Assembly: GCA_018398815.1 (NCBI GenBank)
Contig: CM031604.1
Span: 52,358,835 to 52,422,834 of the forward strand
Source of the DNA: Conus ventricosus
Lineage: Eukaryota > Mollusca > Gastropoda > Neogastropoda > Conidae
Direction: 5' to 3'
DNA: 64,000 bases
Part shown: positions 10,580 through 23,000 of the stretch, piece after piece
How positions within the stretch are numbered: position 1 is the stretch's first letter
Layout of the letters: each line of letters starts with the position of its first letter
Notes under the pieces: model-generated
What the model saw: the letters and a program-made list of their open reading frames with translations, nothing else
The model's database searches: none
What the model was told of the DNA's origin: nothing
Program-made: the position numbers and the translations under genes

Positions 10580-11660
10580 TTTCAGAAAATGTTTACTGAT
10601 GGTTCAAGTCCGAAGATGGAGTGGCTTGTGCAGCTATTGCCCAGGTGCTCCTTCTCAGATATTATCAAAACATATTCCGTCAGATACTTCTGTTTACTCT
10701 GATGAATTTACAGCTTTTGTTCTAGTACTGAAGATAATCTCTTAATCTACAAACAAGGATTTTCTTATTTAATTTTGTCTGATTCGCTGTCAGCTTTGGA
10801 GGCCATAGCTGGCCGTAACCTCCATTATCCTGAACTTCAAAATTTTTTAAAAAACTTTTTACCTCGTTGAAAGCAGAAGGTCACAACATTGTTCTTGCTT
10901 GGGTTCCCGGTCATGTTGGCAATGGGGGGAATGAAATGGCTGATCGTTTGGCCAACAATGCCACAATTAGGAAACAGATAGATCTAAAACTGAAAGTTAA
11001 TGATTATGGCTGATTGTTTGGCCAACAATGCCACAATTAGGAAACAGATAGATCTAAAACTGAAAGTTAATGATTATGTCGAGGTCAGATCTAAAACTGA
11101 AAGTTAATGATTATGTCAGTGACCTCTGGCAGGAGGACTGAATACACAGAGGGATAACAAACTTTTCCAGAACCATCCAAACCTAAAAGAGTTCCTCTCA
11201 GCAACCTCTGTTGGTTGGAAAGAAGAAACAGTTTTATGCCGGCTGTACTCTGGCCATTCGATTTTAACTCATTCATACCTTTTACAGAGTGAAGAAGCTC
11301 TGCAGTGCATTCCATGTCATGTACCACTCACAATGAAACATATTCTTTTAGAGTGTTGGGACTTGCATGACGTGAGACACAAACATTTTACAGCAGACTC
11401 CATGAAAACTTTGTTCAGAGATGTTCCACGTGATGTGATTTATTGATTTCTGAAAGAGATTAACATTTTTCATCTGATCTGAGTTTTTCCAGTGGAAAGT
11501 TTTTTTAACAAAATTTCGGTGTGTGTTTTTAGAAGATGTATTTTAAAGGGTTGTATGAATGAATGACTTGTGAGTTGACTTCAACGGTGACAGCCATGAT
11601 ATGACCCTTTGCAGGCGGCTGGGCTATAAGCAACATTATCTTACCTACCTTACCTAACAG
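10580..11660 (+). mobile_element. LINE 3' fragment with RNase H domain, unit 2, with 3' tail
   Basis: Cleaner copy of the RNase H LINE fragment, with FTDGSS, WVPGHVGNGG and NEMADRLANNATIRKQ. It continues into the LINE 3' UTR: GCAGGCGGCTGGGCTATAAG, an AACATTATCTTAC junction and a short TTACC-type tail ending near 11,657. A second copy of the same 3' tail lies just upstream at 10495-10545. Confidence 0.75.
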
Positions 11661-12185
11661 GAACATGAAATGAGTGGAAATTTTAAGAATATGCTCTCAA
11701 AAATGTAAGGATCTATATGCTAAATTTTACAGATTATGCTGAACAGCATGAGAGACTAGCTGCAGCATGGCACATATGTTCAACCATTGTCACAATGCCT
11801 ACATGTATCAGATAGCAGCTGCTCAAACCTAATTACCAGGAGAGTTGTAACATGTACACACATGTGCGTGGGAGGCGGAATAAAGCATGTTGTGAGAGTG
11901 TGTTATGCATTTAGTTACTGCCTTGTAGATCAGTGCAACCTTATTCTTTGAAATGATTCTCACATCAAACTAGCAGCTCATGATCATGAATTGTAAAGCA
12001 ACAGAAACAAAAGTAATAGTCATCCAAAGGGAAGAAAACAGTACACAAGATCACAATTCCACTCTTCAAATGTTCGGCCACGTGGCCTTTTTCAAGAGGA
12101 AAAAACCAAAAACAGTACAACTACGTAATGTCCATCTTTGGCAACTGGACAGAGCAAAGAATTGACGTCACAAATATATTACAGA
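11661..12185. other. Unique intronic or intergenic sequence
   Basis: No gene, repeat or splice-linked exon recognised. The missing N-terminal exon of TMEM43 was looked for here and not found. Confidence 0.4.
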
Positions 12186-12418
12186 ATCACAAGACAAAAC
12201 ATGACGTGTTTCAACCTCTTAGGTCTTCTTCAGGCACGATAAACAACACTGAGGGCAAGGAAAAGGAAGAACCAGCAATGATTCAACGCCCATCTTGCGC
12301 TGAATTCAGTGAGACAAGTGATGCTCGTTCTTCATTTTCGTTGTCCTGAGTGTTGTTTATCTTGCCTGAAGAAGACCTAAGAGGTCGAAACGCGTTGTGT
12401 TTTGTTTTGTGATTCATT
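12186..12418. repeat. Solo inverted repeat, PLE-terminus type
   Basis: Arms of ~70 bases (about 12189-12262 and 12343-12415) face each other across ~80 bases. The right arm reads GCCTGAAGAAGACC, then AGAGGTCGAAACG. A related sequence follows the Penelope-like element at 51,690-53,530 (53475-53520), so this looks like paired solo termini of that family. CUGAAGA and GAAA resemble a degenerate hammerhead core. Confidence 0.6.
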
Positions 12419-12485
12419 TGTTTATGTTTGGCGGATACAGTACGTACAGTTTGTTTTAAAGAAATGTGTTTCTTGGTTTACCCAG

Positions 12486-12620
12486 GGCCGAGCAGTGCAG
12501 ACAGCGCAGTCATTAGATGAAGGCCTGAGGGTCTTGGTTCCTCTGCGGACCATCGACGTGGCATTTGACAACAACAATGGGCACCTGGTGTACCTGCAGG
12601 GAAGTCTACATGCTGAGAAG
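12486..12620 (+). CDS. TMEM43: TMEM43 exon a (45 codons)
   Basis: The acceptor is tttacccag before GGC, and the donor GTAGAA follows AAG; phase 0 on both sides. It encodes [20 protein letters not shown] and on to [12 protein letters not shown]. This matches the stretch just after the first membrane helix of vertebrate TMEM43 (EGRALKTATSL). An upstream exon ending in a Glu codon is expected, but I could not find it between 11,660 and 12,485. Confidence 0.92.
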
Positions 12621-15600
12621 GTAGAAGTTGATGTTTGTGTTGGCAGCATAGCCATTCTGTTTTGCTATCTTTTTTGTGTGTGTAAGAAATCAGAGGGTAG
12701 AAACTATGAAATTTGTTATGCAAACATATTCAGCAAGGTCATCATTTGTATTGTAAATAAATCATTGAAAACAATTATATTTTGGGTTGCATTTTTGTTT
12801 ATGTGTTGATAATATTTACAAAACATAACAGGTTGGATCACATGCTCAAAGGGTTGATCAAATTACTTGTGATTTGGCTTAATTTTTGTTTGAAAAAAAA
12901 AAAAGGCATTTGCATACATTCATTAACACTGGCATCCAGTAAACCCTTGTCAAATGGCAGAAAGACTTGAACATTGCTGACGATGTCAGTCTCCTCTCTC
13001 ACAGACAGCAGAATGCTCAGGCAAAATTACCCCATCTGGCTGAGGAAGCAAAGTAAACAGCCTGAAAATTAACATCAAGAAAACTGAAATGATACAGATA
13101 AATGACAAACAGCAAGATCCCATTCTGCTGAAAGATGAGAGCATCAAAGAAGCGGAGAAATGTGTCTTTCTGGGCAGTGTCGTCAGCGAAGATGGCGGAT
13201 CAGACCAAGACATCGGTAGCTGCGTCAACGAGGCAAGGCACACGTTTCACACCTGGAACCCACACGGGCTTCCACAGCCCTTTTGCTCCAGACCAAGACC
13301 AGAATTTCCAACTCAGATACAACGTTTGTTCTGTTGTATGGTTGAGAGACTTGGAGAACAACACATTCCAATACTCACGATCTTCTGGCATTTATCAACA
13401 AGTGCCTAAGGTGCATCCTGAACATCAGATGGTAAGGAGCCATTTCCAACACCTTCCTGCTGGAGAGAACCAAACAGAAGATTGCGAGTGTTGGATTCCA
13501 GATGTTGAAACACTGAATCATTGATCAGTGTTTTGTGTGCAAAAATGGAGTCACCTGTACAGTGGACAGAAAAAGAACAATGAAGCCAACAATGAAGCAA
13601 ACAAATGACAAAAAAGAATGGTCTGCATTGTTCGTTATAGCTAGACACAGAGAACTGTAGAAACCCAACATAAAGTGTGGTCAGAACCATAGCAAGTTCA
13701 TGGGGATTACCAGCTGCCGTGGCGAAGTGGTTAGCGTCGCGGACTCCCGGCTGGGAGGTCGTGGGTTCGAATCCCATCAGTCATGTGGGTTTTTCTGCCC
13801 CGACCGGCTCCTACCCAGAGTTGAGTTTGCTGCGGACTCAGTTGGGAAGACTGGGACCACACCGTCGAGTTTCATCCACTTAATGGATGTGTTTCTGAGA
13901 GTGTTGCTCAAATTTCCTGACCAACACTGCAGGTGCCTGTATCTCTCGGGCCTGGTTGACGCCGGGATATATTATGAAAGGAAATGTAGAGTACAGCCCT
14001 GTCATGTAGTCTCAGACCGAAATGGAAATCCGTAGCATCATCTTAACCATCCTCATTCTCATCGATCAGCATAAAACAAAAATTTAAAAATGTCTCAATT
14101 TCTGTGGCCCTTCATGCCCTGCTCTCATGGTGACCTCGATTTCGATGTCCTCTCCACGTCTGTGGCCTTGGTTTGGTTCCGTCAGGGTCACCGGTTTTGG
14201 CGAGTCCATGGGGGCTGTCGTTGGACGGATGTGGTGGCGCCCCCTGGAGGGAGAGCTCACTCACGCCGGCTCCGCGACTAAGCAATTATTGTCGTCAGTA
14301 GGGGGCTTAGTAGGTGGTGTCCTGCGTATGTTAGATCAGAACAGGCGCCACTGAACACCATCGAAGTGACTCGGCAGCAGTGCGGTGTCTCCTCTGGTGG
14401 GTTGCCTCTTGACGACTTGACATTGACTGCTTCCTGTGGATTGCCGGTGCCGGGGGCTGCGGTGGGGCCGTCCGGGCTGTGGCTGTGGACGGGGGTGTCG
14501 GAATGAGCGGCGTGTGTGCACTGCCTCTGAGGTGGCGCAGAGGTTGGGACAGCAAAAAAAAAAAAAAAAAAAAAGTTCATGGGGATTGTCATTCGATGGA
14601 CACACAGTCATACTTCATGCAAGGAGATGCTGACCCAGGTTCTCTCCACAACTTACCAGCTCTTGTCATCAGCAGACTCTATGTCAGTGGTTTCCTATTA
14701 CTCTGGACCGGAACAGGCTCCACTGACCACCAAGGTGACTTGGCAGCAGTGCAGTGTCTCTTCTGGTTGGATGCCCCCAAATTACCTTCATTTCGATCAC
14801 TTCCTGTGGACTGTTGGTGCTGCTACTGTGACAGTGCAGCCCTTGATGTGGATGTGTGCTAAGGAGCAGGAATGGACAGTATGGTAGCATTGTCACTGAG
14901 AACAAAGATGAGCGAAAAAAAAGGAAAAGAAACACCAAAGTTGGTACTCATTAATGCTTGTTGTCATTTTCTGATTATATATGATTTGTATGAACCTGAC
15001 CCCCAGCAAGAGGAAAGGAATTATTTTTTTGACCATAGAATATTTTTTCTTGTTTTTTTTTTTCCCAGGGGGTCTTTGACCCATTTTTTCAGCTGTCTGT
15101 CGATGCTGCCAAGCTGAAAAGAACGGTGGAGATGTACCAGTGGGTGGAACATGAGACCAAAAGGTGAGTGAAGACAGAACAGGGTTGCATCAGGCAGCTA
15201 GTCAATACATTGGGTTTTTTTTTTCTTTCATGCGTATGCAGGCTGATACTCCGGCGGACACTCCCTGTATAGACAGGCAAGGATTAATCCCATCTACTCA
15301 ACAAAGGGAGTGGAGTTTTGTGTGTATGACCGTTTTTTTTTATCTTGCCATTAAGGCAGCCATACTTGAACTTCAGAGAAGGTGCATGCTATGTGTAGCT
15401 TGTCATCCATACCAACGGCCAAACTGGCTTTCTCTTCCAAAAGTTGATGATGGGATTTTATATGTGTGCAAGATGTTATGCGTGCGTTCACACAAGGAAC
15501 CTCATTTTATAGTCTCATTCGAAGAGCTGTAAGGGAAATGGAGTCAGAACCAAAGTTAAATCCAAGGGAAAAATCCCCCTGTACCGAAATGGCCCAGTGG

Positions 15601-17559
15601 AGTTTCAAATCCACAACCCCAGGATCACCAAGATTACGAGTCCAGTGCTCTACCTCTGAGCTATTCCGGCCCCCAGCACATAGGTGGATTGCTAAGAACT
15701 TCATATCACAGTAAGGTTCCATATGCAAATTTTCCTTTAGTTTTTAGTCTGGGAGATCCATCTTGCCAGAGTTGGTGCAACTTATTCATGATTCAGAATT
15801 ATTGATATGAATGCTCATTTCTGTGTACTGTTCAAAAGGGATCTCTAATGCTTTTCACGCTCAAGGATTGCTCCCAGCTGGTTTGTTCGACAGTTCAGGT
15901 GTATTTTTCTCTCATGTATATATCATAAAACTCCTCAGCCATTCTCAACCATTAGCCCCATCTCCCCAATTCTTTCCCTGTTTATTTTGTCACTTATTCA
16001 TTTAGAACCTCTTATGTATGTAAGTTACTTTATCAGTGTTATTGAACATGAACATGAACAGTTTGTGTGAGGGTGTGTGTGTGTGAGTTGTCAGGCCTCG
16101 GTTAGGTTTTACCAATGAACCCCTCACCTCAAGTTCTTTTCCGGTTTATTTAGTCACATATTTATCTGTTAGTTTTGCATTTAGTTGTAAGCCGCGCCCA
16201 CCGTAGCCACATTGTGTAGAAGATGTGGTGCAACACATTTGGACCTGTCGGCCCTCGGTGATAACTTTCTGAAACTTACTAAGTTGTTACGTCCCTTTAC
16301 CTTCATTGGCTATTCCTGGCTTATAAAACGGACATTTCTGCTTGTTTCTTATTGATAGTTGTTTCTTTTTTAATTTTTTTTTTTCTACCTTGGCTGTCCA
16401 ACTATTTGTGCTGGTTCTTGATGTATTTATTTGCTTATTTTGTCTGCTTATTTTGTCAGCGTTCAGTATTTTCTTTGTTTTGTTGCAGGGAAATAAATGA
16501 GGGGGACAGGACAAGGGAGGAAACGGAATACTCCTATTGTGAGTGTTGGCTCACATTTGACTCTGAACATTGTTGTAAACATTATGGGAAATTTGTCTCG
16601 TCTGTCACATGTTTTGCACAGTGCAGGCCATTTCTTGCACGTTTGCTTTGCTTTGAGGACATAGCTCCCTGTCACATGGATACTGAATGTCGTACATATT
16701 GTTTATTCCACAGCAGTGATGTTGATGTAGTTTGCATACAGCGTCTTTGAAAGCTTCATTTATTCTTATTGAAGTATATGGGTGTTGTTTTTTTTCTTTC
16801 AACAGACATATTGTTGAAATGAATGATTTCATCTGGGGTCCCACTCAAATTGCTCATCTCTGTATGTGTTCTGATTTCTGTCCCAGTTGGTGAGGTGAAC
16901 TTAAAACAAATTGGGAGAAGAAAGAGGGGTTTGTGGATACTAACGGCTTAAAAATCTGTGTTGTCTTAATTCGGTGTGGGCTTAGTAGAGGTTGTCCATG
17001 ATGTTATGACAGCAATGCAAGACTGAGTGGATTGTATTTAATGGGGTTGAACCCATGCCACCACCACAACCACTGTTACTGCCACTGATGCTAGATGAAC
17101 TGGACTGGTCTGTACCTTTTATATTTGGACATGACCATGTACAGGGGACAGTGGAAATCCTTCACTGCCCAAGGATCTGATTTGGCATTTCATGATCTGT
17201 GGACACAGGACACAGATGATGATGATGGTGATAGGTACCATGTTTTGGCAGCAGTGCATTGATCCCTGGCACTGTTAACCTGTAGTCATGATACATACTG
17301 CATTTAACAGTAGTGCATTGCTTCTTAGCACTATTAACCTGTGGTCTTGATTTGTTCACTGTAGCTCAGGAATGGCGACAGGACCTGGTTTCCAGTGCAT
17401 CATTTTACAGCACCGTCGGCCATGAAAATCCAAGGTTGGAGAATATGCATCCAGATGTACACGCGCGTGCACACACACACACACGCATGCACGCATGCAC
17501 ACACCTTCACACACACACACACACACACACGCACACACACACTTGCACGCACGCACACA

Positions 17560-17637
<78 letters not shown>

Positions 17638-18520
17638 ATTTCAGAGTCATTCTCATTTTCCTATAATTTTTTGGGTTTCGTTTTTGTTATTTGCTGCCTC
17701 CTCCTCCTCTCTGCCCCCTCAGAGGCATTGCTTCACGCTGTTCATCCCAGCTACTTCAGATACAGCCACACTGATGAGCATCCTTTCGCAGCATCAACAC
17801 CAGCAGTCCACAGGGGGCAGTTAGTGGAAGGTTGTCATTAGGGAACCCACCAGGGGAAAGGACTGCACTGCTGCCGAGTCACGTCAGTGACATTCAGTAG
17901 GGCCTGTTTTGATCCAGCGTATGCAGAACACTTCATACTAAGCTTCCTACAGGCAATCATAAAAACCGACTAGTCAAGGAGACTCAGAGTGTGTTCCAGG
18001 GTAAATAACTGCACTGCTGCTGTGTCAAGTCAGTGACATTCAGTAGGGCCTGTTTTGATCCGGCGCTTCATACTAAGCTCCCTGTAGACAATTATAAAAA
18101 CTTGACTGGTTGTGGAACCATCATCATGTGTTGGCATCCCCCTCTGGAGGGCGCCCCAGTATCCAGCCAGTGACAGTCCCCATGAATTTGCCAACACCGA
18201 CAACCTTAGATGCAAACTCACCGCAGACATTGACGTGAAGAGAGGTGGTTGAAATCTGAGGCCATCACCCAGAGCAGGGCAGCATTTTCCGTGGGTTGTT
18301 GCCGGTGCTTTGTGTTGGTGATGGCTGTAGCTCTAGGAATGTGGCTACATGCTGATGGACATAACAGGTGGACTTCAGATTCAGGAGTTGTGGCCTAGCA
18401 GTGATCAGTTGATGTGGGTCAAGGATTTGTGTGTGTTGTGATGTGTGTATTTGGAGTATAATGGATGGAATTGTGTGTGTGTGCATGCGTGCGTGTGCAT
18501 GTGTGTGTGTGTGCATGTGA

Positions 18521-18551
<31 letters not shown>

Positions 18552-20052
18552 CACATGCACGTATATGTGTGGTGTGGTGTGTGTGTGTATGTTTGCGCGC
18601 ACGTGTGTGTGTTCATGCGCACACACCCACCATGTGCATTTATGTTCTTGGGTGTGCACGATATTTGAAAGAAATACTTATGAATATTCAGCTTTTCCTT
18701 ATTTTGGGGGTGTGTGTGGGGGGGGTGTGGGGGTGTGTTAAGAATCATGTCATGCAATTTTGCGTTTTATGTCACTGCTTTATAAAACATGTAAGGAGGC
18801 AGTGTTTTCAGATGAATTTCTTGATGTTGATATTGTTATCACCATTATTATTACGTTTCTCTTTCTTTAGGAACCATCAAATGCAATTTCATGTTTCATA
18901 TAGTTGCTTTGTTAAGTGTGTAAGGATGCGTCGTTATCAGATATATTTATAAATGTTATTATTGTTATCATCATCATATTTTTGGTCTTTCAGTTCCATG
19001 CCAGTGAGATCAGAAACCTTTACAGCCAGCAGTGTGAAAGTGGGAGCCTTTCATCTTTCAGAAGGTAACAAAACAAGTGTCCAGTCTTGTTGTAATAGAC
19101 TGGTGTTACCATAGATTATGAATCTTTTGAGTGTTACCTTTTTTTGTTACGCTTTTCTGGTGTCTTTAGGGGAAGCCTGTATTGTATTGTTTATGGATAA
19201 ACAAAAATCTAATGAAATCAAGGGTTACATTGCGTTTCCAAAGGACCTTGGTATCCAAAATATTGTGATGAATTAGTACATTCTTTGCCATATGATTATG
19301 ATGCCACTTTCTGTTTATGTTTGTGTGTTCCTTGTATGTATATATGTTCTTTTTATGATTATTTCTGTTTGGAAGCTCTTTTTTTTTTTCTAATGAAAAG
19401 AAGTTACACGTTCAGCTGCTGTTCACAAACTGACTTTTCTGAAGAGGGCTTTGTATAGAGATTTGAATTCTAGAAGAATGGGGAGATTTGTCAGATAAAT
19501 AGACATGGACCTCCAGATTGTGGACCCAGTACTGACACCTAATCTTTCTCTAGCAGTATCTTAACTAGTATCATTGACCTTTCATAAGTTTTCGGCAGAA
19601 GGAATAGAAGTTTTGGATACATCTGTGTTGGGACAGCGTGAATAGTTATCACAGGAGTAATGTTATTGAGAGAATGGCTAAGATGTAGGGGGAAAAAAAA
19701 CCCAGGTTTCTTCTTGTTAAAAAGAAGAGTGACTACCCTTTTACTACATCCTAAAAGGAAAAATGACTGTGAGGCTAAAGGAGTGAGGGTGGTGGTGGTG
19801 ATGGCAGGACTGCTGGGTCAGATCAACGACTACAAGGAAATGTCGCCCTCCTCTGGCATCAGGCTGACAGGCCCTTGGGCTTCTTACCATCAGGGCTACT
19901 ATTACCAGTCTGCCAACCCACTGCACCCTCAGGTTTGTTCACCCCCCACTTTGCATGTGACAATGTGTCAGAACCTTGTTTCTGTGTGTCATCTGTTTTT
20001 CCATTGATGTTTGTCTGTAGTTGTGGTTTGTTACTTTGTTGTGCCTCTATTT

Positions 20053-20089
<37 letters not shown>

Positions 20090-23000
20090 GTGTGTGTGTG
20101 TGTGTGTGTTCTATAGTCACTGGCAGATGGGAAGATGGGAAATACAATTTATGTTGTCCACAGATGAGACATTAAGGTAAAATCGGGTGGAATTGGAGGT
20201 GGGGGGAGGTGGAGGGGGGAGGGAGATGGAGGGGGGGGGGGGACACAGGGAAGCATGTGGAACACATTCCAGCTGCTCTGCATGCTGTTTTTTTTCTTGT
20301 GTGTCTTTCTGAACATACATACCCCACTTGAAAATGTTTGTAGTATGTTGTAGGTGTTGGGCAGTGCGTTGCAGGAATAAGACTTTGTTTTGTTGTTGTG
20401 GTTGTTGATGTCATTGTTTTTGTTTGTTTGTGCAGGTTGGAGATGCTCGTGTGCGTTTTGAGTCTGCTGGTCTTCTGTCCACTTCAGCCTTGGGCCCACC
20501 GACAGATGTCAGTATGAGCTGGTGTTTTTTGCTCATTGCCTTATGCTACCATGATGATATCGTTAATTAACATCTTTCTTATAATGTCGATGAATTTGAA
20601 TATTCACTTTTTTTCATAATGGTGCATTTTTATACATTCAAATGATCTCTTAAGCATGTATTTTTTTTAGTATGTTGTCATTATCAACAGAATAAATGGT
20701 AGCTATCTCTATCCAATGGTAATTACTGTTCGTTTACCTGTAACGCAAACAGTATTGTTTTTTTTTTCATTACTCTAAATCTGCATTTCTGAACTACAGT
20801 GAGAATACGTTTTTTTGTCTTGAAAATTCAGAGACAACTGTCAATTGAATTCAAGTTGAGAGTGAAAACGGTACATGGTGGGGTTTTTTCTGTATAAATT
20901 TTCAGCATCATTTCCAAGTTTTCTTTGATATCCTTGGCAGGTAGATGTGGTTTAAGGAATAGTAATTGTGCAAGCAGTAATGCCTTGAGGAGAGGGAAAC
21001 TAGTTTGAATTTGTTTGTTGTTAGGTCAGTGTAGTTGGGCGACAGCAGGATAACCACCTGGAAAAATACCAGACAGAAGCGGGCGATGTGTTGGAAATTC
21101 TTCATGTGGGATTTCTCCGTGCTGAGGTGAAACTTGTGTGAATGCAGATGCTGAAGTATGATGCTCACTATTGATTTTTATCTGAGAATGTGTGTGTGTA
21201 CATGACTCAGACTTGGTCTCAGACTCAAGACTTTCAGTTTGTGACGAGAACCCTTCAGGGTCTATAGACACAACATGGTAATAATCCATATCATAACAAA
21301 TCATAATTAATGTTTAGACCACAATTAATCAGAGCCCTAAAAGTATTTATGCAATCAATGACATATGGATATAGACTTGTAGGCTGTCAGTGGTCTGTGT
21401 GTGTGTGTGTGTGTGTGTCTGTCTGTTTGTATGAGTATGTTTTGTGTGTATCCCTGAATGGGAGCTGTGGAAGTCTACAACTTTTACCTCAGGAAGGCCT
21501 TGCTTTTGGATTGTTTTCTGTGCAACAGAAAATTTCTACTGTAAGAATATCTGTTGTGATTATGGACCATTTAAGGTTTTGTAATGGATCTCATTTTAAA
21601 TGGAACATAATTTACATGCACATTTTGTATTTCAACTTTACACCATAAGTAAAACAGCAAACCTAAAGAAACAGAAAAAACAACAACACAGACTGTTACG
21701 TGTTCTTGTTGATCTTTATAACTTTCAGACTGTACACAGACTGTTACGTGTTCTTGTTGATCTTTATAACTTTCAAACTGTACACAGACTGTTACGTGTT
21801 CTTGTTGATCTTTATAACTTTCAAACTGTACGTGTTCTTGTTGATCTTTATAACTTTCAAACTGTACACAGACTGTTACATGTTCTTGTTGATCTTTACA
21901 ACTTTCAAACTGCTTTCAGTCTTCCAAGTAATGAAATATTCAAATATCAACTGTTGTCTAATTATTTTTTTTTTACATTCAGTTAACGCATTTCAAATAG
22001 TCTGTCTTGAGAAGATTTGTTGTTTTCAAAATTGTGTGGGAACTGGGACACATTTTAGAAGTACCCTCTGTCTGACAGCTGTTTGTTATTTTGATAACAG
22101 AGATCAGTGAATGACATTCTGTCTGTTGTTTTGATAACAGAGATCAGTGAATGACATTCTGTCTGTTGTTTTGATAACAGAGATCAGTGAATGACATTCT
22201 TTGTTACATTTTGCATTCAGCTTCACATGGAATGCTGAAGTTGTCTGTAGTATCTTTTCTTTTTGCTACAGCTGCCTTTCTTTTGATACAGTCCTCTGGA
22301 CATCTTTAGACAGGCGTACACACATTAGCTGCGCATGCAGACAGACATACAGATGCACGCATGTGCGTGCACACATTCACTTGCACATACACACTCACTG
22401 AAACATTTATGTCAGTGTAACCTTCATGCACATATGAGCACATATGAGCACATGCATGCATGCCTGCACATGATTGAGATAGTCTAATTGAATTGAAGAA
22501 GAAAAAAAAAGGATGAAATCAACTGCAAATATCTGTAACCTACAACCGCTTAAGAACATGATAGTTTTTTCATCTGAGTACTCAGTAAAGGATGGTCATA
22601 TTTTCTTCTGTTTTACAGGATATCTTTGCCAAAGCTCATTCTCAGAACGCCATGCTTACTTGGGCAGTTAGATTTGGTGGCTGGCTTTTGATGTTTGTGG
22701 CATTCGGATGTCTCACTAGCATCGTCACCACTTTGGGTATGTTGTTTGTTGCTCTTTGTGTGCTTTTATGTGATGGTGTCGTTTGTTGTGTTAGTGTAGA
22801 CATTGTCTCACAGTGAGTGTGTGAGTAAGGTTACATTTGAAATAAAGACTGCAAATATGTGGATGTTTTGGTTAGTTTTCCCCCGTGACTCCACCCCACC
22901 ACTCATCCCTTTGTCCTCCTTATACACATGGTGCAACCTCTTTACTTTGACAGACTTCATAGTTACGCCCTGTCCCAGCTTCTGCACACACATTTTTGCA

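Larger units (their letters stand above)
5875..11455. repeat. Tandem unit 2 (~5.6 kb), palindromic PLE + LINE
   Basis: Second and cleaner copy of the unit at 235-5810. Palindrome centres lie near 6207, at 8198/8199 and at 10341/10342. Both units share the same internal duplication of a ~68 bp LINE segment, so that duplication predates the tandem copying, whether biological or an assembly effect. Confidence 0.85.

Noticed and set aside
13709..13780. tRNA gene
   Set aside because: Boxes A and B are present but no cloverleaf closes, and the sequence continues into a retroposon body with poly(A) and a target-site duplication. It is a SINE-type head.
15600..15680. tRNA gene on the minus strand
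   Set aside because: Likewise the head of a SINE, with an extra insertion between the anticodon-like region and box B, and a second copy elsewhere.
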